Source: Halictus rubicundus
Lineage: Eukaryota > Arthropoda > Insecta > Hymenoptera > Halictidae
NCBI RefSeq assembly: GCF_050948215.1
Contig: NC_135149.1
Location: forward strand, 14,303,001 to 14,367,000
Length of the DNA: 64,000 nt
Reading direction: 5' to 3'
Shown: positions 1-11,745 of the stretch, piece after piece
How positions within the stretch are numbered: the stretch's first letter is position 1
How the letters are laid out: each line of letters starts with the position of its first letter
Made by a program: the position numbers and the translations under genes
Notes under the pieces: generated by a model
What the model saw: the letters and a program-made list of their open reading frames with translations, nothing else
Database searches by the model: none
Told to the model about the DNA's origin: nothing

Positions 1-137
1 TAATTTCTAGTTCTTAGACTATAATTGCTCGCAATTCATGATAATTCCCCTTACACTGCAATTGCTTGAACCATGACTACGCTTCTTGGATGTAAATCCT
101 TTGGACTTCGTGATAATTATCCCCAGACTCCATAATG

Positions 138-248
138 ATCTTCCTCCGGCTGCAGTTGCTTGGATTTCAAAGCAATCTTCCTCCGGTTGCAATTGCTTGG
201 ATTTCAATACAATCTTCCTCTGACTGTAGTTTCTTGGATTTCAAAGGG
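138..248. repeat. 37-bp minisatellite, three units
   Basis: Three consecutive 37-bp units begin at 138, 175 and 212, each starting ATCTTCCTC and ending in TTGGATTTCAA plus four bases. Units differ at a handful of positions. A more diverged version of the same words (TTGCTTG, CTTGGA) runs back to about position 20, so the array may continue off the left edge. Weak open frames over it are by-products of the periodicity; I see no coding evidence. Confidence 0.85.
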
Positions 249-1378
249 ATTTTCCTTTTTGATTTCGCGATCATTTTCTTTCCGCCATAATTGCGCCGGC
301 ATCGCGGGCATTTTCCACGAAGGAATATCGTAATCCGGAAAAAATGAACATTATTTTCGTAAATTCTTAATGCACCAGGATTTCGTTGGATCAGAGGCAG
401 ACTCGAGAGACCGTTCCTGGCAGGGCTAAGTAAGATCCAGTGGAATGTTTCAATTGTCTGCGTTGCTGCCGCTCCACGTCTGATCCTTATAATCTATTAC
501 TACTGTCGCAGTGATCCCGACGTTGCTCGCCGCTGTCTCTGCAGACTGTGGCAACAGATTTCATTCTTTTTAGCAGTAAAATCTTTCTTCCCCGAGACGT
601 TGTAAATACGAGGTTCAGCAAAAATGACATTTTACAAATTCTTGACTGTGAAATTCTCACTTCCCGAAAATGATCAATCTTCGCAAGGTCATTAATTATT
701 GATACATTGTGCGATTGCAAGAATTGTCAAACAGACAATTTTTATTTTACAAATTATATTTTCATTTTATTTTTATTTCTGACAAGTCAATTCATTACGG
801 AATTTAATTCATAAATTGCGTGTTGTTTGTAACTATAAGCTCAAAGGTGGATCAGACGTGTACAATTTTTCGAGTGAATTGTCACTCGACGCGGACACAC
901 AAGATGATCCAGCATGATTGATGCGCACAGTCCATGGTGCAGAATTCGCGAAAACCGAGCAAACATCTCGTCCGTGCACACTGCCAGCCCAACACTGCGC
1001 GTCCTCCCTTTCTCTCTCGATTTATTTTCCTGGCAAAAAGAACCGCGTCTTCGCCGTCATTCTTCGCCGCTCGTCTCGCGAGAGCGAGAGAACGCAAAGG
1101 CCGCTTTACAATATGATAAAGCTTCCCGGGCAGGCCGGAACAGCGTCACAAATTCATATCCGACTCGATAAGCACGTGCTCCAAAGCAATAATTCCAGCT
1201 GGTTTCGCGGCAGCTTGCGCGTCTGAGAACGCGGAAGTTAATGAAAACACCGGGTCCCCGGTTTTCTTCGCGTCGCTCGTTAATTTCAGCGTAAATCGCG
1301 CGACTTGCCGCGCCGCGGATTGCGCCGTGTGTCTTGTTGATCAACGGGCAAAAAGCTGCGACGATCCACTAGAATGAG

Positions 1379-1456
1379 TGAAAGAGAAATAGAGAGAAAG
1401 AGAGGGAGAGAGAGAGAGGCAGTTAGAAAAAGGAAAATAAAGAGAGAGAGAGAGAT
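1379..1456. repeat. Interrupted (GA)n purine tract
   Basis: GA dinucleotides interrupted by AAA, GGG and TTAG run for about 78 bases. Low-complexity frames on the opposite strand (Leu/Ser-rich) come from this tract. Confidence 0.9.
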
Positions 1457-1713
1457 ACTCTCGGGAACCATGTAAACGCGCGGAAAGCAGTTGGCGCTGA
1501 ATGTCTCGAGACTTTTATCGCTGCGAGCAGAAAATGCTTTAATTTTTGTCGTCCGCGTTTTCCGGCGGTGCGTTTCCCGTCATCAACCGCCCGACGTGCC
1601 CTGTGCACTGTTGCACCGTTGCACCGTGCACTCTCGGGAAAATTCGCGTGTCGAGCATCAGCCCGTTTTCAAACCGATGTGCGCACTTCGAGAACACTTG
1701 TCCGACGCGCGCG

Positions 1714-1737
1714 CTCTCTCTCTCTCTCTCTCTCTCT
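1714..1737. repeat. (CT)12 microsatellite
   Basis: Twelve uninterrupted CT dinucleotides lie inside a CpG-rich block. Confidence 0.95.
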
Positions 1738-4017
1738 GCGCTCCTCGCATCGCCCCGCTGTTTTTTCGTAATCCCACGCCATTCGAACCGAGGATGGGAA
1801 CGCGAAGAACGCTCTTTTGTCCCCGGGACAAGCTGTTTCATCGCGACGTCGGTGGTCGATAAAAACTCTGTCGACGTCGTTAATTGAATCGGCAGCGGCG
1901 CGAGATCACCGTCACAGTTTCTGGATCTTTCTGCGCCGCGAGCATCGTGCACTTCCCCGGTGACTCCGTGCTCGCAATACGGCGAACAAAACGTCACGAA
2001 CGGTTAAGGGGAGCGAGATGTCTTCACCACGATATGGTACAAATCGTTCTACACACTTCTCACGATTTATCCCTGTTTTATAAATGTTTCTTCCATTTGT
2101 GACCTTGTATGTCCTTGAACATCATTCTGTCGTACACGAATGAATTTGTTTTCACTTTCATGTCATATAAAAAAATACATAGCATCCGTTTAAAAAATTG
2201 AAAGCCACCTTCATTTCTGACTAGCTTTCTATAATAATATTACTATATGTTTTTCCTATTTCTAATGTTTGGTGCAGGAAATCGGAGAGGTCCCTACAAT
2301 TTCCCCCCATTTTAGAATGTTGGTAGCCTAAGTGCACGCAGTTTATCACCAAACTTGACAGTGCACTCTTTTGTCGTTTTATCAACGTGTGTTTTCTTTC
2401 GATTAAGAAAATCGAACGACTCCTATAGGAATAAATTTGTTTGAAATTCCCGGTATCGGATTGACACGTTGGAATACGGGAAGGGTGTTAATAGCTCCGG
2501 AACAACCCTCCGAAATTTCCGAGTGAAATATTTCGAGGAGGTAAGCATTGTCGTCGGAGGCGTAATTCTAGTTTGCGACGAGCGCCGCCGCCAGGAACAA
2601 CAGCAGACAGGTTCGGTTCCCCGTGGCCAAGAATTCGGAAGAAGCGTTACTTGACGCACCACGACACTAACCTAAGTAGCACTCACACGAAATCGGAGCC
2701 GGGGCCGTTCTCTTGACACGCTCCGGCGACGGGTTTCGCCGTCTGAAATTCCACGCCAAAGTACAAGGAGCTGCGAGGTGAAGTGTATAAGCCGATATTC
2801 TCCGGGAGGATAGATGCAAGATGTATATGCGTGTATACATCCTGAAGTAGCTGCGGCCCCGTTTACCAGCAAATTACTTTCGTTTCGCTTGCCAGAAAAT
2901 TCGTCTGCGCCTCCCTTTATAGTCGAGCTTAATCATTTGTATAATTTTCGCGTCACGCTACGGTTGGCTTTACCAATTTGCCTGCACACAGCCCCGGTGA
3001 TTCGAGTCTGTCTCATTCTTCCCGATAACTATAGTATACACTGCACGGTAACTACATGGAATGGTCGTCGCGAAATCGAATTTCGTTGAACCATTGTACA
3101 AAACCGTATTTTTGCTTTTACTAAGTGTACGCAAGAAGTTTTGTAATGATTTAGAATTACAATGTCTATGACCTTCCAGCTTTTTGTGCAATTTGTCTGA
3201 CTAACCAACAAATAATCCAACAGCTTCGCAATTCAATATTTTACCATTTATCGATCGCGATTACCGGTTTATTTTCGAAATCATTGAACCCTGCCGTGGC
3301 GGATAGTAACAACTGAATCAGACAGGATCCCATAGACCGTGGAACTCGGGAAGTTGCTAAGTATTGCATTGTGCTTTCAATGGCTCCCGAGAATTTATTC
3401 CTGTTTCTCGTGTTGGCTGCTGCTCACGTTGTAAATTCAAATCAGCATCTTTGCATACCTATACGTGAAATACACGCGTAAATTGCGACCCCGCGAGTCA
3501 AATGTTTCGGAATTCACATTTATCACTTAGGAAGTATGCGACGTCCGTGAACGCGGCGGGGCCAAATGTAACTATTCTAAGTATGAACATTTGTCAGACC
3601 GTCTTCTTTCGGGACGCGATTACAAACGTTCCCGTCATGCACCGGAGCCATTGTCATTAACAGAAGCAACATTAACATAGGGAACGGTTACGAACGACCC
3701 TGTGCCCCGTGCAGCAACTTTAATTCACTACACTGCATCAAATACATTCTATTCCATTCTAGGGAAGACTCTGCCGTAAGAGCGTATACCATTGAGTTCT
3801 TTTTCTGTAGGTCGGAAGCACATTTTAAACACGTGCATTCGAAATTTTACGGTCGAATTCGCAGAAATAACGATGTGACGGATCATTGATGATCATTAAT
3901 AATTTCTTTTAACGCGTTTTTTAATTCCACGCGATCAGTGACTCAAAAACTATAATCGTCCGATCAATTTCAAAGTGCAAGCAAAATATTTTCTTATAGC
4001 TTAGGGATGTATTTATA

Positions 4018-4856
4018 CAGGGTGTTCGACTACAGGTGGGAGATAATTTAAGGGGTGGTTCTCTATGACAATACAAGATGAAAACGAAGAATAAAAAATT
4101 TGCGATTTCGGCTTCGTGTTTTAGTTATTAACGATTAAAAATCCGCCTAAAGTGCGGCAACCCGACCAACAGAGGCGTCCGTTGTGTACGTCATAAAGGA
4201 GCGCGACACGGATCAAGTGACAAATACATGCTTACCTTGGTTTTCATTTGGGTCTCCAGCGAGGTGAAAGCGTTTTAAGGATTCACAAATTAATCTTTGG
4301 ACGAAATTAAACCTGCTTAATTCGCGTATGGAATTATCGAGTAGAAGGGATCAATGCCTTTTCAATTTACAATCAGGCTGACGTAAGTAATCTACTCGTG
4401 ATCACTATAAAACGGTTTCCATATATCCATTGTGTCCATAAATATTGGATGAAACCCTCGCAAGTGCAAGTATTCACAAAAATGCACATATTTGTTTACA
4501 TCAGTGACGGGCACGTATGCCTGCCGCAGGCAAAACGCTTCCCCCACCAACGTCTCTTCCGTGCAGTGCGCATCTTCGTTGCGCAGCAGTTATGCTGTCT
4601 ATCCACATCCACGAGGCACCGCTGCGCAGCGAAGATGCGCGCTGCACGAAAGAGACGTTGGTGGGAGAAGCAGGCAGCTCAGGGGCCCCTATCGTGCCCA
4701 TCAATGGTTTACATAACTGTCGCGCGCCTCTATGACGTACGCACCGTATACCTGTGTTGGTAGGGTTGCTGCATTGTAGGCGGATTTTTAATTCTTAATT
4801 ACAGAAAAATCAGAACCACCCCTTAAATTTTCTCCTATCTATAGTCGAACACTCTG
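4018..4856. mobile_element. Fold-back MITE-like DNA transposon, TA target
   Basis: The element is 839 bp and lies between TA dinucleotides at 4016-4017 and 4857-4858. The left end starts CAGGGTGTTCGACTA; the right end is its inverted copy, ending TAGTCGAACACTCTG. Pairing continues inward with indels: GGGGTGG near both ends, AAAAATCCGCCTA at 4138-4150 against its complement near 4780. A near-perfect hairpin forms the centre (listed separately). The left arm carries about 260 extra unpaired bases at roughly 4230-4495. No transposase frame is present, so it is non-autonomous. TA target and CAGGG ends fit the Tc1/mariner superfamily (established knowledge); the exact family is not identified. The four overlapping 60-120 codon frames here mirror each other because of the palindrome. 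Confidence 0.9.
4537..4671. repeat. Near-perfect hairpin, 51-bp arms, 33-base loop
   Basis: The left arm is 4537-4587 and the right arm 4621-4671, with the loop at 4588-4620. The arms match at 47 of 51 positions; two of the four mismatches would be G:U pairs in a + strand transcript. The flanks (GGGCACG near 4510 and its complement near 4697) extend the pairing. The hairpin is the centre of the fold-back element at 4018-4856. A transcript through it would form a long double-stranded stem. Confidence 0.9.
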
Positions 4857-4858
4857 TA

Positions 4859-7630
4859 TATTTCAAACAGTTTATTGACCTATCCTCGATAGTGTTCCAC
4901 AAAAAAATTCTTGAAAGCAAATATTTGTCAGAGTGCCTATGCCATCCTTAGTTTCCCTAATTACTGTGAAAACACATCAAATGCAGTGTAATCAATCTAA
5001 GCCTTGATATTGGAGAACGTATAATATTGAAAATGTCCAGCCTAAATTTCAGATATTTAATGGATTTCAGTTTCCTAATGTTTAAAATGAAAATTTAAAC
5101 TTCAATCGATCGCATTTAAGGTTCTGGCGAATGTGACGCCGCGACAGCACACTATTCTTTGACAATACGGCTCCTCTCGACAGCACACTTGCCGGTGAAC
5201 TGTTAAGCTCGAAATTCAGCAAATATTTCGGCGGAGCCCCATAATGCTCGCATTGTTACACTGCCAATGTTGCAACACGTCCGTTGAACGTATCTGAGAA
5301 AGCGCGCCTCGGAAGCAGAAGACATCCTTTATCGACTGGAAGAAGTCAGAGGGCTTAGGCGTAGCGTGTTAGGAGCCAGCCCGGTCGCCATTGTTGCGGG
5401 CCTCGAGAGCGGAGAATCTCGCGCCGACTAGTTCACCGTTCCGACGAAACGTTTAAAGATGCAAACGTTGATTTCCGCGAGCTCCGCCGAGTAATGAATG
5501 TCCTTCTCAACAATTAATCCGCTCCGCTGTAATTTTGAAGACTGCTAAACGGTCCCGATTGCGCTTTAACGAGTCCCTTCTCGATCACCAATTCAATTAC
5601 CTCGGAACATGCAACAATTTTCTTAAGGATGTATTCCGATTTTGAATGCCATTATTTTACCATTTTGCCATTATTCTGCCAATATTTAGAAATTCTTATC
5701 AAATGAACCGTCAAACTTTTTACATTTCGATTTTTCACACTCATTCATGGGTGTTTGGAGTCCACTATATGAAATTTAGGCTTGTGCTCTAACGACTGTG
5801 AACTGATTAACAAAATTTTCACTTTCGTTAATCATAGTATAAACTAACAAAAATTTGGCAAAGAACGCCACTCACCTCAAGAGAATCCTAATTCTCAATC
5901 CTTAATATTTGTAATGTCTATTCGGAAGTGTATATACGTTTGAAACTATTACTTTCCTTGTAAGAACGGCTTTTACCGTTTGCAGATCTATGATACTCGA
6001 TTACTCGGATCCTTTTAACTGTAGAAAGCTATCGAATGCCATACTATCAGGGAAATAAGAATTCCTTCAAGATATTAAGCTGTTAGCAAGTATAATTTTT
6101 AGAATACTCCCCTCCGAGGACGGAGATTGAATTTGTAAATTATTCTGATAAAAGAGGAAGCCGGAAGTTTCCGTATTAAATTGTTGTAAAAATTGTACTC
6201 CCTGATGGATTACTCGCGACAAGATTTAACTCGCTCGGCGATTTCAATTTTAACTTGTAATCTCTGTTGCGTTGCCTCGCAATCGGTTAACCTTATCAGT
6301 TTTCAAGTAACAATGTCTGTGGCAACATTTACAACAGGTCTGCCCCGTAACTTTACTTTGCGCGAGCTTATGCGAGTTCCACAACAGTGAGGAAATTGTA
6401 TTTATAGAATATCGATAAATTTTACCATCACGAAAATGAGAGTTTGCTTAAGGGCCCGCAGTCGAACGACACCAAATAGCCGCAAGTTATCGCGAAATCA
6501 AAGGACAGTACGTGACCGATTTAGGGTGAATCAACCGCCGCACCGGGTCGGCAGTTAAAGCGTTAACACCGGCCGATCCGTTCCTAGATAGAACGGTCGG
6601 ACATTTCGGAGCGAGTCTTCGGTTAATCCCGCGAGCGAGCGAGCTGGCGCGGGGCGGTGTCCAGCAAATTACTCTGTCCGCGCTCGGACTGCGCGCGGTC
6701 CATTAGCAGAATCCCATTCTACGGTTTTTCAATCGGCGGCGGCGGCCCATTCGAACCGCGGGCAACGTCTCCCGTCCAATCTCCGTTGTTCTCAGCCAAC
6801 GCCAATCTGGCACCTTTCGTTTCCCATTCATTCGCCGGCTGAATGAACGCAGGGACGAGCTACCGGGTTGGCGGGGATCGAGAAGGATCGAGAGGACCGA
6901 GGGCGTGGGTGGCCTAGGGAGGAATACGCGCGTGTCGCAGTGTCCGCGCGTGCGAGTAGGTCAGAGACACGGTTCCGATGCGACGAGCCTCCAGCGAACG
7001 AACGATAACGCCACGGAGACAATGAGAACCGGCCAACAATGGCCCCACGGGTGGCAAGATGGCTGGCGCGGGGCTGTAGGCGCTGCCAGGCTACGAGATC
7101 GACTGAAAAGAGGACGCGATGCGCCTGGAACGGGACAAATGACGAGTCTACCTACCCGACAGCCCCTGTACACCCCGGCACCATTTAACATGTAGCTGAA
7201 TAGCTATCTAGAAGAATGCCGCGAAAGGTCTCCACCGGGACTTGGCTGGGATCCCCAGATTTCCTTGATGTCCGCTTGGCCCTTGCCCGACCATCGTTTG
7301 ATTCCTCTTCTGCGGCTGTCCCTTCCGATCGACAACGGGAGCTCACTTTCTTCCTCTAATGTTCCCTTTTGTTTGATCCACCATCGGGATTTATAGATGT
7401 ACGTCTTTTGGGGAGTCTTGCTTGTATGGGAATAGCAAGTGTAAAGGTTTGGGGCACTGTATATTATATCTCCCCAACGTGTTCGGTCCAGGCAGGATAG
7501 TTTTATTTTCTCAGAGTTTACAGCGCTGTGCTATGTTACGACTCGACGCGACTCAGAATCTCCGCTCAACTAACTCTGGTCCAATCGTATCTAACTCTCC
7601 AACGCGAAGCTTACGGAGCTTTTTCACTAT
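4859..7630. other. Intergenic or intronic DNA, no gene seen
   Basis: AT-rich DNA alternates with CpG-rich blocks at about 5250-5480 and 6450-7200. The 22-base word GTTTAAAATG...TTTAAAC at about 5080 recurs just inside the transposon end at about 27730, which suggests a shared transposon remnant. The CpG-rich block at 6450-7200 carries short overlapping frames on both strands and could be a promoter or first exon of an unseen gene, but I find no convincing splice or start signal. Confidence 0.5.
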
Positions 7631-7698
7631 TCCCCGAATCGTCCTGATTGGCCGGGGCTGAATTAGCTTTTTCAGCCAATCAGGTACTTCTTCGGGGA
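7631..7698. repeat. Imperfect inverted repeat / hairpin
   Basis: Two arm segments pair: TCCCCGAA (7631-7638) with TTCGGGGA (7691-7698), and CCTGATTGGC (7643-7652) with GCCAATCAGG (7675-7684). GGCTGAA and TTCAGCC in the loop offer a competing inner stem. No U-tract or gene lies next to it, so a terminator role is not supported. It may be an eroded transposon end. Confidence 0.7.
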
Positions 7699-8181
7699 CT
7701 CCTTGCGACCTTGACGCGGTCTCTCTAAACGCGGGGGCGACCGTCGCCTACCTGCCTAGCTTCCGGGTCCCCTCGGAAACTCAAGGTTTATGGTACCCGT
7801 ACGAGCTGTTGAGGCCGATGGTAAAAATCTAATGGCCAATACGTGCCATAACAAAAACTACTAAGACGACTAACGGCTTTCTCAAAAACAGCTGTGATTC
7901 CATAAACTCGCTCGACCATTTGCACGCCAAATATTGATAATTGTACGTGCCGATGGCCGCTACAGAAGCAATTTGCTAGAAGCTACAGAAGCTAGAGCGA
8001 CCGTCATATGTACAATTTTATTCCGATGTAAGACAACGCTTTTTACTCCGAAATAAGAAAATCGCCATCCCCTCTTCTTCTTCTTTATCCGAAATACGAC
8101 GTAAGCCGGTCCCGAGCCATCGCCTTATATCGAAAGAAATATTCATCAGAAATGACTCCGGCATAGGCCTAGAACTCGCAA
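7699..8181. other. Unassigned DNA before a retroposon insertion
   Basis: Moderately GC-rich DNA with the 11-base word GCTACAGAAGC twice near 7958-7992. No gene, transposon terminus or RNA gene is visible. The retroposon at 8191 has inserted into this stretch. Confidence 0.4.
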
Positions 8182-8190
8182 GAGTCCGAG

Positions 8191-8485
8191 GGTTGTCCTT
8201 CCTCTGCCGGCTGGGGAGCCCTTCAGGGTTTCTCCACCCCCTGGTCGAGGGAGGGGTTCTCCCCTGCCACCCGAGATGCGCCCGTAGTTGCCAGGGGTAG
8301 GGGGTGGTCGGTTGTATTCGATTTCGAAATCTCAACCACCTCCCAATTAGCTCAGGGAAGCCAAGTTTAGTGGGTATACCCGACATTGCACACAACACTG
8401 GGGAGTCCCACATACCCCCGTTCCCCCACCCCCCAGGTGGAGCGGGGGATGCGTAATGCATTCTCCTCACGATATAAAAAAAAAG
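8191..8485 (+). mobile_element. Short retroposon (SINE or 5'-truncated LINE)
   Basis: A GC-rich 295-bp insert ends in nine A residues (8476-8484) and is bounded by the 9-base direct repeat GAGTCCGAG at 8182-8190 and 8486-8494. A 3' poly-A tail plus a target-site duplication is the signature of target-primed retroposition. I see no clear pol III A and B boxes (a weak GGTCGAGG occurs near 8253), so a 5'-truncated LINE 3' end is as likely as a SINE. The minus-strand frame running across it and into both flanks is not a gene. Confidence 0.75.
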
Positions 8486-8549
8486 GAGTCCGAGAGTTAA
8501 GTGGAGGTGAGCTATTAGGTTGACGAATAAATTATACACTCCTTGATAT

Positions 8550-9312
8550 GTTACAAAACGGAAATTTTTTTACTTGTGCCCTATGTGTCATAGTTCCCTA
8601 CTTCAGAAGACTTTCTTCAACACCATACTGTAATTAATATTTCGAAGAGTGACGAAGTTAGATAAGAAACATTCTCTACACATAACTTTGCAGATAACTC
8701 TACGGATAACTTTTGGTTTTTGAGAATCGGTGACTTTTTCACTAAACTTCAGCTATTTGAATTTCACCAATGCTATCGTAAAAAGATCAAACCCAGGTTT
8801 GTATATGGTTCTGAACCATTGCGCACAATAAATACACGGGGAATCGTTCAGAAACTTCCGGACGTATTGCAACACAAAATGTTCATCGAAAGTGCAATTT
8901 TTCAATTTCCTTTGGAAATGCATGGCCAATGCAAACATGCGTTTCTTATTCGCATGGATATTGCAAAAGTTTCGGAAAAAGCTACAGGAACAATATGGAA
9001 TATGCGAAATGAGTGAATCGAAAAGTTGTATTGCCACTTTCCCATCGAGTTCGACATCAAACAATGCATCATATCGCCTCTGTTACATTACATATTCATC
9101 GAAAGAGAAAATGATGCTGCTACAGCAGACCAAACTAAATATTAAATTGCACACGAATTCGTTCCACTTGTGTCTTATAAATAATTGTTCTAATAAATCA
9201 TATCCAATTTGGAGGTTACAGCATAAAAATCAAGTTACTTCAAGTTACTTCAAATGAACTCAGGAATCAACCGTTTCAAGGTAGTACAAAATTTTCGGGA
9301 CACCCTGTATAG
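8550..9312 (-). mobile_element. DNA-transposon remnant, one recognisable end
   Basis: Read on the minus strand, the sequence from 9312 begins CAGGGTGTCCCGAAAATTTT directly inside a TA, the same type of end as the other CAGGGTG elements in this window. A second copy of the end was not found to the left, so the element is truncated or eroded and the 8550 boundary is a guess. Overlapping frames of 98-121 codons occur on both strands here; none resembles a transposase I recognise. Confidence 0.45.
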
Positions 9313-11640
9313 TTCACGGGCTTCCGCGCGATTCAGCGTGCTATTACCAAACAAGCAACCGAACGACAAATACTTTCATAACCTATCGGTTCATTTACCG
9401 TGGAACATTTCGTTTCGCTGCGGGTACAGAACGCGAATAAATTAATTAGTCGCGCGTTCGCGAATGTTTCGATGTGTTATCTATCAGCGGTCAGTGGCCG
9501 TCCACCCCCTGGCCAGCAACTGCAAAAATTAAATGTGTACCGTTGACGCCGCGTGCATAATGAACAACTGGAAAACAGTCGACGGGAGACAATCAATTGT
9601 AGAATTTACGGGCGTTGCTAATTAAAGGTGCATCATGGAAGAGTGCAAACATTCGCGCGGGACGCGATGTTACTGAATAACCGGGGTTCTTGCTGCGCCG
9701 GGACCATTTGCACAATCAACAAGATTTTTCGGCTCTCCACGCTGTTCCCTTGTTTGCTCCCGTTATCGATTTCCTCCGGTCCGTTTTTCACCCTCTTGCA
9801 CCCCCTCCCTGACCCCCCTCCCCCGTTACCCGATTTTCATCCCCCTGCGAACCCCTCGTGGCCCACATAATTCGGTAGTTCGAAAATCGTGACGAGTCCG
9901 ACCGGAGCGTGCCACTGTGTAAACACTTCCCGGTTACCATAATCAATTTTCCCTTTGGGCGTCGCGTGACAATTTTCGGTGTAACCTTGCGCGCGTGCGC
10001 ACACACGCACGGCTGCAAACAATTCCGCTTTGCGCCGGTTCCGTTCGAATCTTTCGCCGTTCAAAGCCTTTCGAGCAGACCGATCGAAAATTCGCAGTGA
10101 CGAGCGCGAACTATTGTGGAGGGTGCTCGGCCGGCACGGGCTTCAATGGATCCTCCAGTTTCCGAATACTCGGCTGAATAGAGAAGTCACGGGAAACAAG
10201 AAAAATTAACGCCGCCGGGATCCTTAATTTAATGCCGGTGCCGGTTGCGTTTCGCGCGTGTAATGGGAGCAACGATATGCTGCAATTTGTGGAAACAAAG
10301 AGTATGGGAGCATGACGGGCGACGAGTTTCAACTTCTATCGTGGGGGGAGTTTGTAAAACTCAAAGTAGAATTCTGTTTATATAACTGGCATGTTCACGC
10401 AATATGGTATTATTTATTTTGATTCTCCTCGACGCGCGGAGTGTCACGTTTTTTAATAAATTTTTAACAAAAATTTTTAATTCCAAGTACGTCCTAAATA
10501 TGGACATACTTTCCATAAAAAAGGGCACATTATGTTTAATAGGTCTTCCGGGGCAACAATATGAAAAAAAGTAATTTTTTCGGTTCTCTTCTTCCTTTCT
10601 TATTTAAACGCATTTGTTTTTTTAAACTTCACTAATTTCATCGTTTTCAAATGTGATGGACATTTAAAAAGCAATATGACTTTTAGGTAAATAAACAGCT
10701 AATTCTTCGAACGGTGCGACGATGAAAACAATAACATTCGTAGCAAGTGGAAACAGCTGTCGCTGGTCAGACAAACATGTCGAGCAAAAAAACACACGTC
10801 CTCGTTAAATCTCGACTCGCTTGAAACTCAAGCCCCAGATGGAAAACATGTTATTCCACTTTAAAAACTGACTTTTACTGTGATATTAGCCTGTTTGTAT
10901 TCGGTGTATACGAAATCATTTTCATTCGTTCGAATTTATTGCATACGCCTAATAGTTTCATTGCCCTCTAACCTATTTAGACCCAAAACTAGTTTGTCAG
11001 GTATATTAGTAGGCTTGAGAAATATCAAAAAGTATAAGGAAAATGTATATACAAGTGTGCTAAATTGCTTGCGCTATATTCGAGTAAGTGGTCTCGTAAA
11101 TTTTTTTGAACGAACCATTTTTTTCGAAAAACGAGTACAGTACACTGTAAATGTAAACGAGTTACATTATACACACGACACTCTGTATGACCAAACTAAG
11201 CCGATCATTGTGCATTACGAGTTATCATTATTCGAAATAGACCGTAATTTTCTGTTTCAGGAACAAACGAGTTTCTAATTTATGTCGCGCCACGTTCAGG
11301 TTAATGAAAATGCTACCAAACGGCACGAGCCGAATTTACAAAGACCGAGTTAACGGAATGCACCGAATTTTCACGCAGGCCGGCTATAATGCACGGTGAA
11401 ACATGGTGATCGCACCAGTTCACATTACGCAACACGGACGATCGAGCACATTTTCAGAGGAAGTATGTTGAAGAGATATATCTAGGTATAAATCGCGCCG
11501 ACAACGCGTTGCGTAATAACAGGTGTTATAAATCCGAGTTTCCTTGCCGCGTCTGGTCCAGATCGAACCTTGTCATTTATAAACGTTAACGTCGTTATTA
11601 TTTAAGCATCAACTTAGTTTTAATATACTTTTAAAAAAAA
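9313..11640. other. Intergenic or intronic DNA
   Basis: CpG-rich DNA to about 10330, including a pyrimidine-rich run near 9790-9850, then AT-rich DNA. Short frames in the CpG-rich part overlap on both strands and are discounted. One open stretch of 137 codons without a methionine (10865-11278) is statistically odd for such AT-rich DNA and is discussed in the findings, but there is not enough evidence to call it a gene. Confidence 0.5.
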
Positions 11641-11745
11641 TTGGGGTTACTGTAGTCTTTGGACAATAAAGGGAAAATTAAGCTGTAAGTATTGTAGTAC
11701 GAGTCAATCATGTCTGACTGAAAATATTACATACAGCTTTGTGTC
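11641..11745 (+). repeat. Dispersed repeat, copy 1 (core TAGTACGAGTCAATCA)
   Basis: The unit opens TTGGGGTTACTGTAGTCTTT, continues with an AATAAA...GGAAAATTA stretch, and reaches the core TAGTACGAGTCAATCA at 11695-11710. The same order of words is seen in the copies near 14.8, 16.9 and 17.1 kb. No frame is conserved and no transposon ends flank it. Confidence 0.8.

Larger units (their letters stand above)
249..4015. other. Intergenic or intronic DNA, no gene seen
   Basis: AT-rich DNA surrounds a CpG-rich block at about 850-2000. That block contains the two purine/pyrimidine microsatellites listed separately. Open frames of 60-150 codons in the CpG-rich block overlap one another on both strands and show no splice-site or start context, so they are treated as chance. 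A single AAGGTCA half-site followed by TAATTATT sits near 665-680. No RNA gene or transposon ends are visible. Confidence 0.6.

Noticed and set aside
4398..4763. Cluster of four frames with similar peptides on both strands
   Set aside because: The similarity is produced by the palindromic hairpin, not by coding duplication.
6700..6775. Minus-strand GGTTCGAAT resembling a tRNA B box
   Set aside because: No A box at the right distance and no acceptor stem.
7420..7990. Possible solo LTR
   Set aside because: No direct repeat, no TG...CA ends with target duplication, and no primer-binding site could be identified.
8018..8539. 173-codon minus-strand open frame
   Set aside because: It spans the retroposon and both flanks, including the poly-A tail and target duplications, so it cannot be one ancestral gene.
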